From assembly GCA_028583415.1 (NCBI GenBank), contig CM053268.1, positions 14,382,055 to 14,446,054 on the forward strand: a stretch of DNA of 64,000 nucleotides. Direction: 5' to 3'. Below the pieces are notes generated by a model that was given only the letters and a program-made list of their open reading frames with translations, was not told the origin of the DNA and made no database searches. This document shows, one piece after another, positions 24,701 to 37,392 of the stretch (positions are counted from its first letter, which is position 1; each line of letters begins with the position of its first letter). Source of the DNA: Protea cynaroides (lineage: Eukaryota; Streptophyta; Magnoliopsida; Proteales; Proteaceae). Position numbers and translations under genes: made by a program.

Positions 24701-25066
24701 AGCATTCATGATTGAGATTTCATGGAAATTAGTCTTTTTCAAGCAAAATTGGTATTCGAGTATTCTAACGACCTCTAAATTTGTTTAGAGTACTAACCTT
24801 GTGCTCAAATCGAGCGAAACCATCGATGAAGGATGATTGGAGGTTGTATCAACCTCTTTGAATGCGAATCCTCATTCTCCTCTCTTCTGCTTCTCTCTCT
24901 CTTATCTTTCTCTCTTTTCTTCTTCTCTTTTCTTTCTTTTCTCTTTTCTTCTCTCTTTCTTTCTCCCTCTCTCACGTTTTCTCTCTCTCACTCACGTCCT
25001 CCTCTCTCTATCACGTTCTCCTCTCTCTATGGTTTGGAAAAAGGACCTTCCTCTCTCTTCTCTTGC

Positions 25067-25075
25067 CTATTTATA
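25067..25075 (-). promoter_or_regulatory. TATA box in the 3' LTR of E
   Basis: TATAAATAG on the minus strand, about 1.7 kb from the LTR start, just at the purine/pyrimidine-rich zone. It is kept at 59306-59314 in the partner LTR. Confidence 0.6.
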
Positions 25076-25639
25076 CTTTTTCTCTCATCTTCTAGAAGAT
25101 CCTTCTTTCCTTTCTTCTTTTTCTAGAAAATCTTTTTTTCTTCCTTTTTTCTTCTTTCCTTTCTTCTCTTCCTTCCCTTTTCTCTTCTCCCTCTCTATTC
25201 CACACGTTTTCTCTCTCTCCCTCTTCTAGAAAAACCTCTCTTCCTCTTTCCTTCTTCTCTCTTCCTTCATTTTCTTCTTTTTTTTCTTCTAGAAAATCTT
25301 TTCTTTCTAATTTTTTCTTTTTTCCTTTCTTTTCTTCCTTCCCACATTTTTTCTTCTTCCTTTCTTTCCTTTTTCTCCTTCTTCTCCTAGAAAATCCCTT
25401 CTCTCTTTCCTTTCTCTGTTTCCTTCTTCTAGAAAATTCCTTCTCTCTTTCCTTTCTTTCTTCTTTCCTTTTCTTCTTCCTTCTTTTCCTTCCTTTTTTC
25501 TTTCTCCCTCTCTTTTCACGTTTTCTTTCTTAGAAAACATTTCTTTTTTTTTTATTTTTTTTTATTTTTCTTTTTCCTTCCTTTTTTTTTCTTTCTCCCT
25601 TTCGCTTTCCTATGGCCTCTCTTTCCTCTCTCTTTCCTA

Positions 25640-25651
25640 TAATATATATGT

Positions 25652-25728
<77 letters not shown>
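25640..25728. repeat. (TA)n microsatellite in the E LTR
   Basis: Alternating TA over about 85 bases. The partner LTR has only about 20 bases (59880-59901). Confidence 0.9.
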
Positions 25729-25732
<4 letters not shown>

Positions 25733-26784
25733 GTACAATAATATATTATACATTATACACATATAAAAGGAATGCATGCATATGACTGACATAACTTGAT
25801 CTGGATTGGTCTGGGTTGGGCCGGACTAAGTTAGACTAAGCTGAATTAAGCTGGTTTGGACTAAGATTGACATTTCATAGTCCATTTCTGTCACCCTTCC
25901 ATATGGAATTTTTCAATAGCATCAATTCTAAATTTTCTATGTTCACTTTATAGAACATTAAGAATGAGGAATATTGGAACTTGAATCATCTCATTTGGAA
26001 ATGTAATGGCCAACTTATAAATTTTTGAAGTTTAAGCAAGCCAATTATTGATAATTTGGCTGACCATTCTGCATGGGATCCTTCGGAGACTTCTACCCGA
26101 GATTTTTTTTACGTCCACTTTGTAGAATACTAAAAATAGAACATAATGAAGCTGAAATTACTTGATTTGGATATCGGGTGACCAAAATATGAATTTCTGA
26201 AGATTAAATGACCATTTCCATGTGTAATTTTCCTAGGACCCTTCGGAGACTTCTACCTGAGATTTTTTTACGTCCACTTTGTAGAACATTACAAATGAAG
26301 AATAATGGCCTTGGAATCATCTGAATCCGATGTAGAAAGACAAAGATATGAAGCTTTGAAGTTCTACCGATAATTTTGCATGAAAGCTTGCATGGGGCCT
26401 ACTGGTGATTTCTACCCAGAATTTTTCTCGTCTACTTTGAAGAGGACTGAAAATAAGGAATATTGGTCTTTAAATCATTTGATTTCGATATCAGATGACC
26501 AAGATATGATGTTGTGAAGTTTGAATGATAATGCATGCATGATACGATAATTACGTAAATGCCCTTGCACTTTCAAACTACGATATCTTCCTTTGTTTGA
26601 CATCAGAATTTGATGATTTCGGTCTCATTTCGAAGATAATTTCATGACCTATTCATCCAAGTAGGTAATATCCAATGACCCTACTGTGGGGTTCATTAGA
26701 GAATCACCAATCTTTGGGTTAAAGGTCAAAAACCTGCCATATTGGTTTACTTATGCTGAGGGTGGCAAAAATGGGGTGCTTACA

Positions 26785-26801
26785 GATGCCCCTCTTTAGC
26801 C
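26785..26801 (-). other. Polypurine tract of element E
   Basis: On the minus strand GGCTAAAGAGGGGCATC directly before the TGTAAGCACC LTR start. AAAGAGGGGCA is the polypurine form I associate with Tat/Ogre elements. Confidence 0.7.
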
Positions 26802-26999
26802 GAGATTGTTACCAATTGAAGGCTGAAGATAAAAGAACCACATTTTTGGGATATAAGTGAGATTGTTTATTGGGCTGCACTTAGGGTAATTTGTCCTAAA
26901 CTGCCTACATATTCTAAGGGTGTCCTAGAAATCAAGCCCAGAACGTAGTTCGACTGGCAAGAAGGTTTGCTCTTCTTGGAAAATTGATGATTGTTCTTC

Positions 27000-27770
27000 T
27001 AGTATGAAGCTAGGCTATGAATACAATGCTCATTTGTAGGCTGGGAACCTCTTCTTGCTGAGGCGAAACTCATGATGCAAGGTACACGCGGGGTTGAACC
27101 CGGCTTGATCCATTTGTAGGCTGATAAACCTCTTCTTGTATGAAGCTAGGCTGTGAATACAAGGCTCATTTATAGGCTGGGAACCTCTTCTTGCTAAGGT
27201 AGAACTCATGATGCAAGGTACGTGTGAGCTTGAACCCGGCTTGATCCATTTATAGGCTGATAAACCTCTTCTTGTATGAAGCTAGGCTGTGAATACAAGG
27301 CTCATTTGTAGGCTGGGAACCTCTTCTTGCTGAGGTGGAACTCATGATCCAAGGTATTCACGGGCTTGAACCCGGCTTGATCCATTTGTAGGCTGATAAA
27401 CCTCTTCTTGTACAAAGCTAGGCTGTGAATACAAGACTCATTTGTAGGCTGGGGACCTCTTCTTGCTGAGGTGGAACTCATGATGCAAGGTATTCGCGGG
27501 CTTGAGCCCGGCTTGATCCATTTGTAGGTTGATAAACCTCTTTTTGTATGAAGCTAGGCTGTGAATACAAGGCTCATTTGTAGGCTGGGAACCTCTTCTT
27601 GTTGAGGTGGAACTCATGATGCAAGGTATTCGCGGGCTTGAATCCGGCTTGATCCATTTGTAGGCTGATAAACCTCTTCTTGTATGGAGCTAGGCTATGA
27701 ATACAAGGCTGATTTGTAGGCTTGGAACCTCTTCTTGTATGGAGCTGGGCTGAGAATACAAGGCTGATTG
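27000..27770. repeat. 136-bp tandem array in E
   Basis: Marker 'caaggta' recurs at 27078, 27214, 27350, 27486 and 27622, an exact 136 bp step over five copies. Each unit is two related halves of about 80 and 56 bp, both with 'ggctg..aacctcttcttg'. A partial copy follows to about 27770. No coding sense. Confidence 0.92.
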
Positions 27771-27879
27771 TATGAGCTTGGACTCGGCTTCGATATGTCT
27801 GGATGTAAGACTTGATGTGTTTTCTTTAATTGAACTGAGGCTCTTTTGATTGAGATTCTGAGATTGTTTTTCTGAATAA

Positions 27880-28420
27880 GCAAGGGCTCTGCATTTGATT
27901 CACTTATAGGCTGAGATTGACTTGATCTTTGAATGATCTAGGGCTCTACATTTGATTATGAAATGAGTTGAGATTGATTTGAACTTTGGATGAGCTTGGG
28001 CTCTGCATTTGATTCACTAATAGGCTGAGATTGATTTAAACTTTGGATGAGCTAGGGCTCTGCATTTGATTCACTAATAGGCTGAGATTGATTTGATCTT
28101 TGGATGAGCTTGGGCTCTACATTTGATTTACTAATAGGCTGAGATTGATTTGATCTTTTGATGAGCTTGAGCTCTGCATTTGATTCACTAATAGGCTGAG
28201 ATTGATTTGAACTTTGGATGAGCTAGGACTCTGCATTTGATTCACTTTTAGATTGAGATTGATTTGAACTTTGGATGAGCTAGGGCTCTGCATTTGATTC
28301 ACTTATAGATTGAGATTGATTTGAACTTTGGATGAGCTAGGGCTCTGCATTTGATTCACTAATAGGCTGAGATTGATTTGAACTTTGGATGAGCTAGGGC
28401 TCTGCATTTGATTATGAAAT
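27880..28420. repeat. ~57-bp tandem array in E
   Basis: About nine copies of a cell containing 'gctagggctctgcatttga' and 'gctgagattgatttgaactt'. The commonest step is 57 bp, giving a 19-residue periodic peptide on the minus strand (28117-28302) that I treat as fortuitous. Confidence 0.88.
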
Positions 28421-31400
28421 GAACAAGAACTCATAAGGTCACTTTTAGGGTGAGGAATTTGCTATTGATTCTGAAATGAGCAAGAACTCAGAAGGTCACT
28501 TTTAGGGTGAGGAATTTGGGGCTTTGGGTGAGGAATTTGCTATTGATTCTGAAATGAGCAAGAACTCAGAAGGTCACTTATAGGGTGATACTAAATGACT
28601 CATCTTTGAAGTTCCTACCAGCTTTGGACCTTCGAAATTGAAAATTGGAATATCCTTCTTGGAAGCTCTATGGCTATGAACCTTCAGAAATGGAAACTAG
28701 AATATCCTCTTAAGTAGCTTTGTTGCTATGAACCTTTAGGATGCTCGAAAGTGACCCACCAGGAAGTCTTTGTTGACTTTGAACCTTTAGGGTTGAAATT
28801 TGACCTATATTGGAAGTCTCTTGACTTTGAACCTATAGAGTGCTGGACATATTTGAAATGATGGTGAATTCCTTAGCAGTTTTCCAAGGTTTTTTTGCCC
28901 CTGCTTTGTTGGTGAAGGCATAAACATGGAATCAATGGAAATGGTGTCATGGACTTTGCTGGCATGATACCTAGATTTGAAATTTGCCATTTATGACCTG
29001 GTACTGAAAGTTTGACTCAATTTCAGCACGGTAGGGATGACTTGGTTGCTCCCTTGGAAAGGTTCCATGTAATTTGAAAGTGATGATTTTCTTCAGCCAA
29101 CATTGGTGTTGTTGGATTTTGGATTGAAAGAAACTTTAGCGAGGATTTTTGACAAGAATGAAGGGAGCTTGACACTCTCTGACCAAAGTGATTTTATTGA
29201 TTGACCTTGGTGTTAAAGGGTCGAGGGGCATCTGGTCAAATGAGTTCTTTGACTGCACACTATGGTAGACCAAATTGGTAGAACAGCCAAGCGGCGATGA
29301 AATGTGACATGGGTTTGGCCCTTGATCTAGGCTCATGAAAAGCTCAGGGCTTTGCAATATTGTTGTGCCAATTTTGAAAGATTAATGAATCATGGCCTCA
29401 AAGTAAGCATGAGGAGCAAAGGATTTGAAGTGTTCCTTCAGAGAATTTGGTGACCAACTCCTAACAGGTAAGCGACCACATTGGATTTTCTTCAGCAACA
29501 GGATTGAGAGAACTGAGAAATTGGTAAAAACCAACTTGGACGGACCTACTTCTATTGACTAGGAAAGTCAGTGACTTCAGACTAGACAATGGATCCTAGA
29601 TGTAATTCTCATGATCAAGTTTAATTCCTCTATATATGGTATATCTATGCCCCAGTGTCTGCATGTTGTGACAGAACGCTACTGTAGAAGGAAACGAGCA
29701 ACCTAACAGAGTTGGAACTAGTTTGAATCTGGATTGCATCAAGAGTTTGACCATGCTTCCAAAGTCAAGGGAAGATTGACAGATTGATTGCAGGAAGTGA
29801 CTTCTTAGATAAGCCATTCTTGAATCTTAAAAAATGAGGGAGCTGATGATTTGATGAATTTGACTACATCCATAACCAAGCCGTGACAAAAGGATTTGAA
29901 GATAGAATTCTATTGAAAAGCAATGCTATGGAGCCCAACAGATGATGGTTTGTTCAACTCCTCCGAGTATGATTTACTGGAGAGCAAGAGGGGTTCCTTT
30001 TCTTATGGAGGGTAGACTGGGTATGACACTTGTCTACATGAACCACTGGATTTTTTCTACGAAGGGCCAATGAGGGTAATGCTTTAGGGTTGCATCAGGT
30101 CGCCTATCACCACTGAGGTATTATGGGTTGCCCATTGAGGTTTCTTGGGTTGCTTTTCCTTGCTAAGGTTTCTTTTCTTCCCTTTTTTTTTCATCATTTT
30201 TTTGCAAACCCCATCTTGGGTTGAATAAAGAGTCATAATATGGTGAGGATATTGCCAAAATTATGGTCCTATCCAATGGTCTGAAACCCTTAGGGGAAGT
30301 TCGAACGGCATGACTTTAATGACAAATGGGTATCCTTGCCCCACTATTTAAGTTGACACCTATACGCATTGATAGGCGGGCAGCTACTTGAATCATCACT
30401 AAAAGCGACCTTAGGGAAATACAGTCTCACACCAAAATTAAAAATGTTGCCGAATTATGTCTTCCTTTCTTGGAGATGTTCAGATGGAACACGTGTCTCA
30501 ACAAGCTACATCGAGATGTTGCATCAGTCGCGATCATATCTGGGTCTGAAACCTTTAAGTTTGTTGACAAGTACTGATGTTGAAGGTCCGGGAGGACTGA
30601 TGTGAAACTGTCCACATGTGTCTACCATTGGGAGAGTGTTTGGTTGTTTATGTAGAATGGGTTTATCTTACCGAGAAGATCCCATTTTATTAGCTTGAGA
30701 AATGAAGGGCTTATAGGAACCTTGGGAAGCCGTCGGATGTAATGAACGAGAGATGAGAGTTCCAGCCAGATTCATGAATTTATACATAAAATGATGACAT
30801 GATCATGAGATACAATGCCATAAAAACTGATAATCAAAAGAAGGGCTTATGACAGAGACTCCTTGGAAGGCCGTCAGATTGATAGACGGGAGAGAGAGTC
30901 TAATGCCGATGAGAAATCTTTCTCTGATGATGAAGAAGTGATGAGATCGTCTCTTGTAAAGGCGGGATGTAATTGGCCAAAATCAAAAGTCTAGTCCAAC
31001 ATGTTGTGAATTTCGAAGAACGATCGAACTTGCTATCCGGCTTTGATTGGAACTACCATCCTCTTGAAGTGAGAGGGATAATTGGCTTATTGTCGAGCTC
31101 CAATGCCATTCAACATCTTACCATTTTCTTTTCTTTTTTTTCTTTTCTTTTTTTTTGGATGTAGAGGCCACATAATGTAGTGCTTTGCTTGTTCGCAAAG
31201 TTGAATCATGACTTTCAATATTAGATTTGAATCTTCTTCTTCCAAACATTTCCAATCAGATAGAACATCTTTGCCCCAGTTAGTACTCTGATCTTCCGTA
31301 AACTTTATGAACATTTGTGACTGCTCATCTAGTATCTGATTTTATCTAAATGGTGAATCTGTATGTTGTCCTCTGGAAGTCAATCATCACATTCTGTCTG

Positions 31401-32219
31401 ATGTGACTACCTCCCATTATGGATGTAGATAAAACATAGGCTTGAATTTTTTTTTTTGTGGGTATTCCAATGACCTCATTATTTGATTTTGGGATTGATC
31501 ATTCATCATGTATCTCTTGCTTGCAGATGATGTACTTTGTAAGAATTTTGAAATTTCTATCCTTTTGGTGGCACATCTATCCTCCACTTATTTGTATTGA
31601 TTAGCTGACCTGTTGATCTAATGCTTTCCTTGGAATCTTTTCATAGGTAGAACAAATGGCAGCTTCTCCAATACATGTTTCTTGAGGGTACTCTTGTGTC
31701 TCCCGATTGATCATTTAAAGCTTTCCTAGACGAGTTGGACCTTTCTTTCTCAAGAGGTCGGGTGGCGTAGAAGTTCAGGAGAGGGCACATCGTTTCAATC
31801 ATCTTCAGAGTCAGAATTGACTGCGCACATAGAATAGGAGGATGTATGAAACTGGGAGGATATGTCTGGAAGAGACAAAGCACATAGTTTGAAATCCCAA
31901 ACCGGGTGATTTTCTTTTACTTACAGGGCAGATTGAGCTGGACTTGTCAACAAGCATATCAATCTTGGACCCAGACATGGATGACCTATCGAATATCGAT
32001 AATAGAAAGTTGAAACAACTAGTTCATCCAAGCGGCTCCAGTTGGGCATAATGCCTTCGACGACCACCTTCAGTTGTTGTGGGAATAAATATTCCTTCAG
32101 ACCTTTAACATCAGGACTCATCATGCCCCTCTATCAATAGGTGCAAGATGCCTATGTTTTAGGGTTCCATACAATTCTTACCTTTTTTTTTTTTTTTTTT
32201 TTTTAGTTTGGGATCCATT
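28421..32219. other. Interior of E, unresolved
   Basis: About 3.8 kb without recognisable domain on either strand. 28421-28600 has two or three diverged cells with 'aagaactcagaaggtcact'; 28600-28870 has cells around 'ctttgaacctttaggg'. Short T-runs occur at 30185, 31140 and 32180. The minus-strand frames of 60-80 codons (for example 31641-31883 and 31921-32124) do not resemble gag or pol. It may be a decayed coding zone or unique untranslated sequence of the element. Confidence 0.45.
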
Positions 32220-32336
32220 CATAACCGGACTATTGCTTTTTAAGCTCAAGGTTACTCTGGTTCATGCCCCAGTTTGGGGTTCAGTGGATTCATCAATGGA
32301 CCACTTCTGGTTGAGTTCAAAATCATTCTAGCTTAT
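32220..32336. repeat. Left part of the 72-bp array, cut by a solo LTR
   Basis: Contains 'ttcatgccccagtttggggttca' style cells that continue at 34597 beyond the solo LTR. Target cttat is duplicated at 32332-32336 and 34592-34596. Confidence 0.75.
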
Positions 32337-34591
32337 TGTAAGACCCGTATCGAACTAACCGGTCTTACCACCTTGTACCAGGTCTACCTATCATGGTCGA
32401 GCCAAGTGGACCAAGCGAGTGAAGAAAATCAAAAGACCAGGTATGAGTCTAACCCAAAAACAGTAAATGTGAGGGTAGGATCACATGCCTAAACAGGTAG
32501 GGTCGACCCCACCTCAACAGAAGTCCAACCCATGACTTTTTAGTCGTAGGGTCGCATGACTAAGAAGGTGTAGGGTCGGGATCCTGCGACCCTACGTCCG
32601 ACCCTACGATGACAGACAGAAACCGTAAATTTGGAAACTTTCCTAATTCCAAGGGGTTCTTTCTTAAACTCAATAGGACTTATTTTGGAGGGTTTTTCTC
32701 TATAAATAGGACGTCCCTTAGCCTCTTTCACTCCTTTTAGAACCCTAATTGAAGGTAAGAAAAGAGAAGAGAAGGAAAATTAAAGAAAAGACTAAGGAAG
32801 AGGAGGAAGTTCAGAGAAACCTCTGAATCTCAGCCAATTCAGGTATAAATCTAAGTCTCTTCATAAATTAAGAGCCTAGAATGGATTATGAAGAAGTTAG
32901 GATTAAGAAAACCAAATCATCCATCCATGGATGAGTTCCAAAGGAAACCATGGAAGTAATCATCATAGGCAATGGAAACTGTGTAAAAATCATAGTTATG
33001 AGCTATAGAACAATCTTAGAATGGACCTACGAGACCACAGGATCGATCACATGCCCTCGGGACTTTGCTTCACAGGGTGATACCAGTACGTATATCAGAC
33101 GAGTCCCAAGGAGGGTGTGGTCCCACGTAGGGTCGATTGGTAACCGACCCCACGTCCGACCCTACACACTAGGGTCGATTGGTAACCGACCCTAGGTGCT
33201 GCCTTACCTGCGACCCTATGATTTCAGCTAGTCTAAATTTATTGGAATTAATTCTAATTAAAATCTATCGACTTGTTAAGCCTTTCTATTGATTTAAAGG
33301 TGATTCATAAAGCTTGAACGAGGATCTACACTCAATCAAAGATGAGGGAACAAGACCTAAACTAATTGGCTAATAATAAACTGTTTTGTTTATTGAGTCC
33401 AACACTATGAATGATTCTATGTTTATATGATTGTAATGTGTATATCACATGTCATCTACTATTCCTGTTATTACTGTTCATGCATATTTAATTCAGTTTA
33501 TTTACAACATGATGATGATTATGATGCTAGGAATAGGCATGTGAATGTATGTGTGTGATTAGTGTGCTTGATGCGAGTGGAGCATCAGGGGGAGGACATG
33601 ACACTGTGGTTCATCCTGGTCACCAGACTCTAGCTCTATCAGTACTCAAGTCTTGTCCACTAACATCGTCGTATCGCCATTACCTTAGCAGAACTATTAC
33701 GTCGTAGGGCATCAAGGGAGGTGGTCTCGGACCGTGTAGTCTCTGACTCTGTCGGGGGACCTTAGCTCTATCTCTATGGACGTATTGAGGGATGCTGGGG
33801 TGATGCCTTGGATACACTGTTTAATATTAGGATTGGTTAGTTGCGAGCCCAGTTTGCAAGCCCTCGCCAACAGGGGCTTACGTGTTGGTATGGGTAGAGC
33901 ATCAGGGGAAGTATGATGCGATGTGGTCCTAAGCACTTTAGCTTTATCTCTATTCCATGGTGGGGTGGATGTAGACGACAATGGTGTTTGATCCGTCGGG
34001 TGGGCTTACACACCCTGTGTATAGAGACGAGACGGCCACCGAATCTTTCTATAGCACATTGCAAACTTATGAACCAGACCAAAGATATGAATTGAATGCA
34101 TGCATAAGTTTGTTGCATTATTTTGTTTGCTCATTGAGCCGTGATGCGTGCTCACCCTTTCGACGTCGAATGTTTTAAGTTGATGATGCAGGTACAACCT
34201 TAGAAGATTATATAAATGCTCTGATGTATGGACATGCGGCGGCAATGGACGCTGAAGTTATGATGGAGTCGCATGACTCGTCATGCGAGTGCAACTCTTG
34301 TGTTTTCGATTAGAATTTTATTCAATTTATACAGACGATGTAATTGATTAAATATTTTATTTTATGTCTTAGTATCTTCTGGAGATAATTGAATACTTAA
34401 TTTATGTTATCATATTTAAACTCTCAGTTCATTTATATAAGACTTCCGCTATTGTTTATTTACTCTGATTATGGTTGTGGATGTGTATGGTTTAAGCAAA
34501 TGGACATAGCTTATTTGAGATCCTGGTTGAACCGTTGGTTTATTAGCGATTCATCACACCATTCAGAATAGTACGGAATTGGGGTGTGACA
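32337..34591 (+). mobile_element. Del/Tekay-type solo LTR (2255 bp)
   Basis: TGTAAGACCCG...GGGGTGTGACA with exact cttat duplications. It matches the LTRs of D in reverse orientation along its length, but carries no primer site or polypurine tract next to it. Palindromes of the GGGTCG/CGACCC type lie at 32500-32620 and 33080-33220, on either side of the TATA box. The small frames near 33712-34245 lie in LTR sequence and also appear in other copies. Confidence 0.93.
32701..32709 (+). promoter_or_regulatory. TATA box of the Del/Tekay solo LTR
   Basis: TATAAATAG, about 365 bp from the LTR start, conserved in both LTRs of D. Confidence 0.7.
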
Positions 34592-34596
34592 CTTAT

Positions 34597-35110
34597 GCCC
34601 CAGCTTGGGGAGCAAGGGGTATCACCATTGCACTACACCATTTTGAGTCCAAGATTAGACTAGTTTATACCTCGGCTTGGGGGGTTCAATGGATTTCTTC
34701 ATTAGACCACTCTCAGTTTGGGTCTAAGGTCAATTTGTCCATGCCCCAATTTAGGGCATAATGGCTTTCCTCATTAGATCACACTCAATTTGGATCCAAG
34801 TCAATCTGGTTCATGACCAGCTTAGGGCTCAATGGCTTTCCTCATTGGACCGCACTCAATTCGGGTCCAAGGTCAATTAGGTTCATGCCCAACTTAGGGC
34901 TCAAGGGCTTTCCTCATTGAACCATACCCAATTCAGGCCCAAGGTCAATCTGATTCATGCCCCAGTTCAGGGGTCATTGGCTTTCCTCATTGGACCACAC
35001 TCAATTTGGGTCAAAGTTCAATCTGGCTCATGCCCCAGTTTATGGGTCAAGGGTTTCATCATTGGACCATTCCCTAGTCGTGATTTTGGTTTCTATCCTA
35101 GCCTAGGCTA
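34597..35110. repeat. 72-bp tandem array in E
   Basis: About six copies of a cell with 'ttcatgccc(c)agttt...gggctcaatggctttcctcattgga'. Markers at 34811, 34883, 34955 and 35028 give a 72-73 bp step. Confidence 0.88.
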
Positions 35111-35390
35111 CATTGGATCTCTTCTTTGGTCTAACCTACTGCTTGGAAAAATTTCATTCATCCTCTTTGAATAATGAGAAATATGAAGGCAACTCTTTGG
35201 GTTCTGGCATTTCCTTGGCCAATGGGGCAGAAATGCCCGAGATGGGATATCACTATCATAGCTAAAGTTTCATGGTCTCCTGATGACTCCAGAATCTAGA
35301 ATTGATCTTTACTAACAGGCAATGAGGAATGCTTTCATTCTCCATTCTTGACGAGCGATCCTAATTTGTAGCACTGGGCTATGATGGACA
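35111..35390. other. Interior of E between arrays
   Basis: About 280 bp of unique-looking AT-rich sequence with no frame or motif recognised. Confidence 0.4.
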
Positions 35391-35890
35391 TGGATCGGGC
35401 TCTAATTGATAGAGCCAGAGATTGATTTTGAATCGGTCTCTGATTGATAGAGACAAGGTTGACTTTAAATTGGTTTCTGATTGATAGAGGTCAAGATTGA
35501 CTTTGAATTGGTCTCTGATTGATAGAGATCAAGATTGACTTTGAATTGGTCTCTAATTGATAGAGATCAAGATTGATTTTGAATTGTTCTCTGATTGATA
35601 GAGTTCAAGATTGACTTTGAATTGGTCTCTGATTGATAGAGATCAAGATTGAATTTGAATTGGTCTCTGATTGATAGAGATCAAGATTGACTTTGAATTG
35701 GTCTCTGATTGATAGAGATCAAGATTGACTTTGAATTGATCTCTGATTGATAAAGATCAAGATTGAGAGTCATGGATTGGGCTCTAATTGCTAGAGGCAA
35801 GGATTGCTTGAGTTGGGCTCCGATTGATAGAGGCCAAGGATGACAATCATAGATTGGACTCTAATTGCTAGAGATGATGGATTGATTGAG
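35391..35890. repeat. 38-bp tandem array in E
   Basis: Cells with 'ttgatagagatcaagattgac' recur at 35481, 35519, 35557 and 35595, an exact 38 bp step, about ten copies, becoming irregular after 35770. Confidence 0.92.
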
Positions 35891-35929
35891 TTGAAATGAC
35901 TGAAACTCTCTTTGATTCCTTTATGAAGT

Positions 35930-36500
35930 GGAACATGGACTAGTGGTAATGGTTAAACAGGCCTAGAGACTAACTCATGCTCACATTGAGTTCATATGAA
36001 TGAAACTTTCTTAGTTCCAACATGAATCAAAACCTGAACTGGAGTTGACGACTGGACAAAACTAGGGGCTAATTAAATTCAAATGAATGGAACTTTTCTT
36101 AGTTCCAACATGAATCAAAACTTGAACCATAGTTGATGGTTGAATAAGCCTAGTGGCTAAATGAATTCAGATGAATGGGACTCTTCTTAATTCCAACATA
36201 AATCAGATCCTGAACTAAAGTTGATGGTTGGACAGGCCTAGTGGCTAATTGAATTCAGATGAATGGAACTTTCCCTAGTTCCGACATGAATCAGAATCCT
36301 AACCAAAGTTTATGGTTGCATAAGCCTAGTGGCTAATTGAATCCAGATGAATAGAACTCTTCTTAGTTTAGACATGAATCAGAATCCTAATCAAAGTTGA
36401 TGGTTGGATAAGCCTAGTGGCTGATTGAATTGAGATGAATGGAACTTTTCCTAATTCCGTCATGAACCGAAACCTTAACAGGAGGTGAAGGGTGAAAAAG
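35930..36500. repeat. 88-bp tandem array in E
   Basis: Marker 'cctagtggct' at 36149, 36237, 36325 and 36413, an exact 88 bp step, with about six copies in all. Each has 'aattcagatgaatggaactct' and 'ttgatggttg'. Confidence 0.9.
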
Positions 36501-37392
36501 CCTAGGGGCCGAATGCCTTCTCCATTTAACATGATCTGGGAGTGATGATTGAATCTGCCTAGAGGTTAAACCTTTCTTCAGTTCTGAGATGAACCAGGAA
36601 TGGTGGTTGAATCTGGGGCTAAATATTTCTTTGATTCTGAGATGAATTGGATGTGATTGAATCTGCCTAGAGGCTGAATCTTTCCTTAATTCTGGATGAA
36701 CCAAAATGATGATTGGACCTGCCTAGGGGTTGAATCTTTCCTTCAGTTCTGAGATGAACCAGAAATGGTGGTTGAATCTAAGGCTGAATATTTCTTTGAT
36801 TCTGAGATGAACTAGATGTGATTGAATCTGCCTAGGGGCTGAATCTTTCCTTAATTCTGGATGAACCAAAATGATGATTGGACCTGCCTAGGGGCTAAAT
36901 CTTTCCTTAATTCTGAGGTGAACCAAAAATGGTGGTTAAATCTGGGGTTGAATATTTCTTTGATTTTAAGATGAACTGGGTGTGATTGAATCTGCCTAGA
37001 GACTAAATCTTTCCTTAATTCTGGATGAACCGAAATGATGATTGGACCTGCTTAGGGGTTGAAACTTTCCTTAATTCTAAGGTGCATAGGGAACAATGAT
37101 TGGATTTGCCTAGGGACTGAATCTTTCCTTAATTCAAAGGTGAATAGGGAACAATAATTGGGTTTGCCTATGGGCCAAATCTTTCCTTAATTTAGAGATG
37201 AATCGATAACTATGATTGGATTTGGCTAGGGGCTAAATCTTTCCTTAATTCAGAGATAAATCGGGAACTATGATTGGATTTGCCTAGGGGCTAAATCTTT
37301 CTTTAATTCAGAGATGAATCGAGAACTATGATTGGATTTTCCTAGGGGCTGAATCTTTCATTATTTCAGAGGTGAATGGAGAATGGTGATTG
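36500..37392. repeat. 58-bp tandem array in E (left part)
   Basis: Cells with 'tgcctaggggctgaatctttccttaatt' recur with a 58 bp step in the later copies (for example 'ctagg' at 37226 and 37284) and longer, mixed steps earlier. The array is cut by the solo LTR at 37393 and resumes at 42531. Confidence 0.88.

Larger units (their letters stand above)
21760..26784 (-). repeat. 3' LTR of element E (subtype I)
   Basis: In window order: a 'tcgccacctag' segment, a hairpin-rich zone (22190-22920), an AT-rich middle (23105-24800), a pyrimidine-rich zone (24850-25620), (TA)n (about 25640-25728) and ~160 bp sub-repeats carrying 'cgtccactttgtagaa' (25930-26560), ending GGGGTGCTTACA. It is visually near-identical to 55952-60896. 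The pyrimidine zone gives spurious open frames. Confidence 0.9.

Noticed and set aside
24833..25229. Overlapping membrane-like frames (also 59020-59531 and 12578-13041)
   Set aside because: Same C/T-rich zone in other LTR copies; three frames open at once show low complexity rather than coding.
28117..28302. 61-codon minus frame with a 19-residue repeat
   Set aside because: By-product of the ~57 bp tandem array.
28805..32124. Short minus-strand frames in the interior of E as possible gag-pol
   Set aside because: None shows protease DSGA, RT or integrase motifs that I could recognise; left as unresolved sequence.
33712..34245. Several 60-93 codon frames in both strands
   Set aside because: Lie inside Del/Tekay LTRs and recur, broken differently, in other LTR copies (for example 43612-43815, 53368-53586, 16009-16347).
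26930..37392. CRISPR-like array
   Set aside because: Repeats are contiguous and vary throughout, with no constant-repeat/unique-spacer layout, and the DNA is plant nuclear.
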